64,000 nucleotides of DNA, from the NCBI GenBank assembly GCA_040830725.1, contig JBFOMG010000022.1, positions 1 through 64,000 of the forward strand, given 5' to 3'. The notes beneath the pieces were generated by a model. It saw only the letters and a list, made by a program, of their open reading frames with translations. It did no database searches and was not told the DNA's origin. This DNA is from JAWKWH01 sp040830725 (GTDB taxonomy: Bacteria; Pseudomonadota; Alphaproteobacteria; Rhizobiales; Rhizobiaceae). Shown in pieces: positions 59,535-64,000 of the stretch. Made by a program: the position numbers and the translations under genes. The number at the start of each line of letters is the position of its first letter. Position 1 is the first letter of the stretch.

Positions 59535-62135
59535 ATGAAAATGGAAAAATACTCGGAGAGGGTGCGCGGATTTTTACAGGCCGCCCAGACTTTTGCGCTG
59601 GCCGAGAGCCATCAACAGTTTTCACCCGAACACCTCTTGAAAGTCCTGATCGATGATCCGGATGGAATGGCAGCTTCCCTGATTGAACGGGCAGGCGGCC
59701 GGGTTGCAGATGTGCGCCTGGGCGTCGAGACCGCGCTCAACGCTATGCCCAAGGTTGAGGGCGGAAGCGGCCAGCTCTACATGGCGCAACCAATGGCGAA
59801 AGTGTTCGCGACGGCCGAACAGGCGGCGAAAAAAGCCGGAGACAGCTTTGTCACTGTCGAGCGGCTGCTGACTGCATTGGCGATTGAGAAATCAGCCAAA
59901 ACCGCCGAGATACTGGCAAATGCCGGTGTTACGGCTCAGGCACTGAACACCGTTATCAATGAAGTTCGCAAAGGTCGCACCGCTGACACCGCGTCTGCCG
60001 AAGAAGGCTACGACGCTTTGAAGAAATACGCCCGTGATCTCACCGACGACGCCCGTTCGGGTAAACTTGACCCAGTGATCGGACGCGATGAAGAAATCCG
60101 CCGGGCTATTCAAGTGCTGTCCAGGCGAACCAAGAACAACCCAGTGCTGATCGGTGAACCGGGTGTGGGCAAAACCGCAATCGCGGAAGGATTGGCACTT
60201 CGGATCGTCAATGGCGATGTTCCGGAATCACTGAAAGACAAACAGTTGATGGCGCTCGATATGGGCGCGCTGATTGCGGGCGCCAAATATCGCGGCGAAT
60301 TTGAGGAACGGCTGAAGGCCGTCCTGTCGGAAGTGCAGAATGCTGCCGGCGAAATCATCCTGTTTATTGATGAGATGCACACGTTGGTAGGCGCCGGGAA
60401 AGCCGATGGGGCGATGGATGCGTCAAACCTGCTGAAGCCGGCGCTTGCCCGCGGTGAACTGCATTGTGTCGGCGCAACGACACTCGATGAATATCGCAAG
60501 CATGTTGAGAAGGACGCCGCGCTGGCGCGGCGTTTCCAGCCGGTTTTCATCGACGAGCCGACGGTTGAGGACACGATCTCGATCTTGCGGGGCTTGAAGG
60601 AGAAATACGAACAGCATCACAAGGTTCGGGTTTCGGATTCGGCGTTAGTGTCGGCTGCGACGCTGTCGAACCGTTACATCACCGACCGGTTCCTGCCGGA
60701 CAAGGCGATCGATCTGGTGGATGAGGCAGCCTCGCGATTGCGCATGCAGGTCGATTCCAAGCCGGAAGCGCTTGACGAGGTCGACCGCCGTATCATGCAA
60801 TTGAAGATCGAGCGTGAAGCGCTGAAGGTCGAGAAGGATGCAGCGTCAAAGGATCGTCTGACAAAGCTGGAAAAGGAACTGGCCGGTCTCGAGGAAGAAT
60901 CGACAAGCCTTACCGCAGCCTGGGCCGGGGAAAAGGAAAAGCTCGGTCTGGCAGCCGAGCTGAAAGGGCAGCTCGACGATGCGCGCAATGAACTGGCAAT
61001 TGCCCAGCGCACCGGCGAATTCCAGAAGGCCGGCGAGTTGGCTTATGGTCTGATTCCGGAACTGGAGCAAAAGCTCGTGGACGCCGAAGGCCAGGACGAT
61101 TCCGGTTCAATGGTTGAAGAGACAGTGACCCCGGACCATGTCGCGCATATCGTGTCGCGATGGACCGGCATCCCGGTCGATAAAATGCTGGAAGGCGAAC
61201 GCGAGAAACTGCTGCGCATGGAAGACGAGCTTGCTGTCCGCGTTGTCGGTCAGGGTGAGGCGGTCCAGGCTGTGTCAAAAGCCGTGCGCCGTGCCAGGGC
61301 AGGTTTGCAGGATCCCAACCGGCCGATCGGTTCGTTCATGTTCCTTGGGCCGACTGGTGTCGGCAAGACGGAATTGACCAAGGCGCTGGCCGATTTTCTG
61401 TTCGATGACGAGACAGCGATGATCCGTCTCGACATGTCGGAATACATGGAGAAACACTCGGTAGCGCGGCTGATCGGTGCACCGCCCGGCTATGTCGGTT
61501 ACGAGGAAGGCGGTGCGTTGACGGAAGCGGTTCGCCGCAGGCCGTATCAGGTGGTTCTGTTCGACGAAATTGAGAAGGCGCATCCCGATGTCTTTAATGT
61601 GCTGCTGCAGGTGCTTGACGATGGCCGTCTGACCGACGGGCAGGGGCGTACGGTCGATTTCCGCAACACGCTGATTATCATGACATCGAATCTTGGATCG
61701 GAGTTCCTCGTCAATCTTGGTGAGAACGAAGATTCGTCGAAAGCGCGCGACGAGGTTATGGCCGTGGTCAAGGCGTCGTTCCGGCCGGAGTTTTTGAACC
61801 GGGTCGACGAAATCATCCTGTTCCACCGGTTGCATCGCGAGAATATGGGCGCGATCGTCAAGATACAGCTGAAACGGCTGGAAGCGTTGCTGGCGGATCG
61901 AAAGATCGAGCTTGCGCTTGATGATGGCGCCATCGATTGGCTGGCCGAGAAGGGTTATGATCCCGCCTATGGCGCCCGTCCGCTGAAACGGGTGATCCAG
62001 AAAGAGTTGCAGGATCCGCTGGCTGAGAAAATTCTCGGTGGCGAAATACTGGACGGGTCGACAGTAGGCGTCACGTCTGCATCGGACCGGTTGCTGTTCA
62101 GTTCCTCTGAACAGCCGGCCGAGGAAGCGGCCTGA
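59535..62135 (+). CDS. clpB: ATP-dependent chaperone ClpB
   Basis: Hexameric disaggregase of 866 aa working with DnaK/DnaJ. The N-domain (1 to about 150) has FALAESHQQFSPEHLLKVL. NBD1 has Walker A GEPGVGKTAIAEG and Walker B IILFIDEMHTLVG. The coiled-coil middle domain spans about 400-525. NBD2 has GPTGVGKTELTKAL, VVLFDEIEKAHPDV and the sensor-2 GARPLKRVIQ. The ATG at 59535 follows CGGAGA; a second ATG two codons later is possible. A 10-bp hairpin lies after the stop. Confidence 0.98.
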   Translation: MKMEKYSERVRGFLQAAQTFALAESHQQFSPEHLLKVLIDDPDGMAASLIERAGGRVADVRLGVETALNAMPKVEGGSGQLYMAQPMAKVFATAEQAAKKAGDSFVTVERLLTALAIEKSAKTAEILANAGVTAQALNTVINEVRKGRTADTASAEEGYDALKKYARDLTDDARSGKLDPVIGRDEEIRRAIQVLSRRTKNNPVLIGEPGVGKTAIAEGLALRIVNGDVPESLKDKQLMALDMGALIAGAKYRGEFEERLKAVLSEVQNAAGEIILFIDEMHTLVGAGKADGAMDASNLLKPALARGELHCVGATTLDEYRKHVEKDAALARRFQPVFIDEPTVEDTISILRGLKEKYEQHHKVRVSDSALVSAATLSNRYITDRFLPDKAIDLVDEAASRLRMQVDSKPEALDEVDRRIMQLKIEREALKVEKDAASKDRLTKLEKELAGLEEESTSLTAAWAGEKEKLGLAAELKGQLDDARNELAIAQRTGEFQKAGELAYGLIPELEQKLVDAEGQDDSGSMVEETVTPDHVAHIVSRWTGIPVDKMLEGEREKLLRMEDELAVRVVGQGEAVQAVSKAVRRARAGLQDPNRPIGSFMFLGPTGVGKTELTKALADFLFDDETAMIRLDMSEYMEKHSVARLIGAPPGYVGYEEGGALTEAVRRRPYQVVLFDEIEKAHPDVFNVLLQVLDDGRLTDGQGRTVDFRNTLIIMTSNLGSEFLVNLGENEDSSKARDEVMAVVKASFRPEFLNRVDEIILFHRLHRENMGAIVKIQLKRLEALLADRKIELALDDGAIDWLAEKGYDPAYGARPLKRVIQKELQDPLAEKILGGEILDGSTVGVTSASDRLLFSSSEQPAEEAA

Positions 62136-62145
62136 GCGATTTCCC

Positions 62146-62169
62146 GGCCGGCGATATCAATCGCCGGCC
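62146..62169. terminator. Hairpin between clpB and the convergent regulator gene
   Basis: Perfect 10-bp stem GGCCGGCGAT / ATCGCCGGCC with a 4-nt loop, 10 nt past the clpB stop and 17 nt before the end of the convergent gene. No T-run on either strand, so it is a weak or Rho-assisted bidirectional terminator. Confidence 0.6.
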
Positions 62170-62186
62170 AATCCAATCAACAGACG

Positions 62187-63716
62187 TTATTCGTCCGGCA
62201 ATCCGGCCTCCCGCAACGCCGCTTCGAAGCGATCACGTTCCGTAAGGACCGGGTAGGGAAACATACGCTTGGCATTGGATAGCCGATAGCGTGGTGCGAA
62301 TGACAACAGCGCATCGATGGTTCTGCGTGCATAATCGCTCCGATCCATTTCCGCATATGCCCGCGCCAATTGAACCCGTGCCGGCACAAATCCGGGCACT
62401 CGCTCCAAGACCGGAATAATGTACTCCAACGCCCTGTCGTATTGGCGAAGCAATATCCGGGAATGGCCCCGGGCAAAGTCCCAACTCGGTGGAACAAAAC
62501 TGTCGATCGTAAGGGCCCTCTCCAGGATTGGAAGCGCACGTTTGGGCATTGCCAGACGATTGAGTGTTTCGCCGTATCCATGCCAGACTTCAGCATTTCT
62601 CGGTGCCAGCTTTGTAGCAGTTTCGAAAGCAGCGATAGCTTCGGCTGGATCTCCCACAAATCCGAGCGACCAACCAAGACGTAGATATGCAAGGCCTGAT
62701 TTCTCGTCTAGCGATATGGCTTTGCGGGCAAGCGCGATCACCGGGTCAAGGTTCACGTCACTTCCGGGCCATGCGAAGACATAGAGCGAATTGCGGCAAT
62801 ACGCCTGGTAAGCGTAGGCCTCGGCGTATTCTGGGTCTATCTCCGTCGCCGTCTCGAAGAACTCAAGCGCCTTGGCCAGGTTTTTTGGCGTGTATTGGTA
62901 GTATTCCGAGCGGCCTCGCAAGCAGAAATCATAGGCGCGCGGATCGCGGGTTCCGCGGCGGTTGTCGCCGAGCGCGAGGTGCAGCTTCAGCGAACCGACG
63001 ATTCGGCTGCACACATCATCCTGCAATGCGAATACATCCGCTTCAAACCCCTCGAAGCGGTCAGCCCACAATTGCTCGCCAGAGGCAGAATCGGTCAGGA
63101 CCACATTGATTCGCAATCGCTTTCCCTCTCTGCGAAGCGATCCTTCCAGGATGTAGCGGACGCCAAGATTTTCTCCGAGCGCCCGACTTTCCAAACCATG
63201 GTTCCGAAACCTGAACGACGCGTTTCTGCTCGAAACCTTGAGATTTTTGGTATTTGCCAGGTCGGTGATCAGATCTTCGGATATCCCGTCGGCAAAATAC
63301 TGGCGATCCTGGGTGCTGCTGAGGTCGGCAAAGGGAATTATCGCGAGCGTGGATTCGGTATTGCCGGAATCGGACGGAACACGGATTGGTTCCTGCATCT
63401 GGCGGCCGCGTACCTGAACATCGGGCAGGAAACGAAAGCCCTTGCCGTGAACGGTTTCAATGATTCGGCGGGGTGTCGTTGTGTCCTGCAAAATCTTGCG
63501 AAGCGACTTGATCGCAGCTGAAAGCGCCCAATCCGACACGATCCTGCCTTGCCAGACATTTTCTATCATTTCCTGTCTGGATATCATCCGGTCGCGATTT
63601 TCCAGTAGGTAGGCGAGCATGCGAACTGTCTGGGGTTCGGCGTGAACAGGCCGGTCATTTTCGCGAAGTTCGTGCCTGTCTGTGTCCAGTTCAAAACCGC
63701 CAAACCGGTAAATCAT
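62187..63716 (-). CDS. Winged-helix regulator with TolB-like and TPR regions
   Basis: CadC-like transcription factor of 509 aa. The OmpR-type winged helix is at about residues 5-100 (GGFELDTDRHELRENDRPV, MISRQEMIENVWQGRIV, AIKSLRKILQD, VHGKGFRFLPDV). A TolB/FlgO-like segment follows at about 120-240 (LAIIPFADLSSTQD, GVRYILEGSLRREGKRLRI), then TPR repeats (AKALEFFETATEIDPEYAEA). It lacks the transmembrane helix of CadC, so is probably cytosolic. The start is uncertain: ATG 63716 by homology, GTG 63728 or TTG 63779 possible. Divergent from the DUF302-like gene, its likely target. Confidence 0.87.
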   Translation of the reverse strand: MIYRFGGFELDTDRHELRENDRPVHAEPQTVRMLAYLLENRDRMISRQEMIENVWQGRIVSDWALSAAIKSLRKILQDTTTPRRIIETVHGKGFRFLPDVQVRGRQMQEPIRVPSDSGNTESTLAIIPFADLSSTQDRQYFADGISEDLITDLANTKNLKVSSRNASFRFRNHGLESRALGENLGVRYILEGSLRREGKRLRINVVLTDSASGEQLWADRFEGFEADVFALQDDVCSRIVGSLKLHLALGDNRRGTRDPRAYDFCLRGRSEYYQYTPKNLAKALEFFETATEIDPEYAEAYAYQAYCRNSLYVFAWPGSDVNLDPVIALARKAISLDEKSGLAYLRLGWSLGFVGDPAEAIAAFETATKLAPRNAEVWHGYGETLNRLAMPKRALPILERALTIDSFVPPSWDFARGHSRILLRQYDRALEYIIPVLERVPGFVPARVQLARAYAEMDRSDYARRTIDALLSFAPRYRLSNAKRMFPYPVLTERDRFEAALREAGLPDE

Positions 63717-63840
63717 GTCGATGTCCACCGCCGTTTGGTCATTTCCTCCAACAATCCTCCAAAAAAGATCCACCTCCAATCAAGCATTCCGCACGCTGCT
63801 TTGCCAGTGTTGGTTTACCGATTTGAGAAAGGACGGAACC

Positions 63841-64000
63841 ATGAACTCAACCAGTAAAAACCTGTTGTCAGGCATGACAGTCGCAGCCGCATTGGCCATA
63901 TCTTCTTCGGCTTTTGCCGAAATCGTTCGAGTAGAGAGCAATCTCGAAGTCGCCGAATCAATTTCAAGAATTTCTGATGCAGTTGAAAACGGCGGCAACA
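63841..64000 (+). CDS. Secreted DUF302-like protein (3'-truncated)
   Basis: Start of a gene running off the window: 53 codons visible. AGGACGG is an excellent ribosome site for the ATG. A signal peptide (GMTVAAALAISSSAFAE) is cleaved after AFA. The mature start EIVRVESNLEVAESISRISD, with AVENGG after it, resembles DUF302 domains (short beta strand, then a helix with regular hydrophobic spacing, then G). Divergent from the winged-helix regulator with about 60 nt to its longest frame, suggesting co-regulation. DUF302 function is not established. Confidence 0.6.
   Translation, partial: MNSTSKNLLSGMTVAAALAISSSAFAEIVRVESNLEVAESISRISDAVENGGN

Noticed and set aside
1..64000. CRISPR arrays, IS elements, prophage or rRNA genes
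   Set aside because: No regularly spaced repeats, transposase, integrase, phage structural or rRNA sequence was recognised on either strand.

Overview
The window looks like a chromosomal segment of an alphaproteobacterium, most likely of the order Hyphomicrobiales (Rhizobiales). The evidence is gene content and order: ftsY-yciB beside a ccmABCDG block; the run rplU-rpmA / obgE-proB-proA-nadD / rsfS-rlmH-envC-ctpA-yibQ-rppH; an L21 protein with a charged linker and a helix-hairpin-helix tail; and an RpoH-type promoter before clpB. No sequence search was possible, so the taxonomic call is an inference.

Layout. (1) 1-6.3 kb: the 3' end of ftsY, yciB and a PPOX flavoprotein (+) converge on a cytochrome c maturation operon ccmA-B-C-D-G with a coupled SDR and a DUF2332 gene (-). 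(2) 6.9-13.3 kb: an accessory block with a BCCT osmolyte transporter, an EamA exporter, a MipA/OmpV outer membrane protein, a SARP-like regulator and small or decaying genes. (3) 13.6-31.3 kb: housekeeping genes acnA, DUF1223, rppH, yibQ, ctpA, envC, rlmH, rsfS, an inserted MFS gene, nadD, proA, proB, obgE, an EEP-family enzyme, an acetyltransferase, rpmA and rplU. (4) 31.6 kb: a tRNA-Ser(CGA), followed at once by a LysR remnant and about 27 kb of catabolic genes. (5) 32-38.7 kb (+): hyuA-hyuB, an aminotransferase, an Asp/Glu-racemase-family enzyme and a D-2-hydroxyacid dehydrogenase. (6) 38.8-48.6 kb (-): an 11-gene operon with a GntR/UTRA regulator, a BMP-type nucleoside ABC importer, a cysteine hydrolase, a PfkB kinase, a nucleoside phosphorylase, a SIS-domain protein and an aldehyde dehydrogenase. 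(7) 48.7-59.3 kb (-): a LuxR-type TPR regulator, a dipeptide-type ABC importer, a short HyuA-like protein and two tandem DUF917 proteins. (8) 59.5-64 kb: clpB, a winged-helix/TolB-like/TPR regulator and the start of a DUF302-like secreted protein.

How the genes may work together. Modules 5 and 7 both centre on hydantoinase/oxoprolinase-type ring opening. Module 6 looks like uptake and phosphorolysis of a nucleoside-like compound with amide hydrolysis. A reasonable hypothesis is that 32-59 kb is a catabolic region for cyclic amide (hydantoin- or lactam-like) and nucleoside-derived compounds, with separate importers and regulators. The substrates cannot be read from the sequence.

Non-coding highlights: a 12-bp palindrome and promoter before the GntR gene; an 11-bp direct repeat with 20-bp period before the LuxR-linked transporter operon; a 9-bp direct repeat with 21-bp period before the SARP gene; a 307-bp unit with 21-bp inverted ends between ctpA and yibQ; and several clear hairpins or terminators. 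No CRISPR array, IS element, integrase or rRNA was found.
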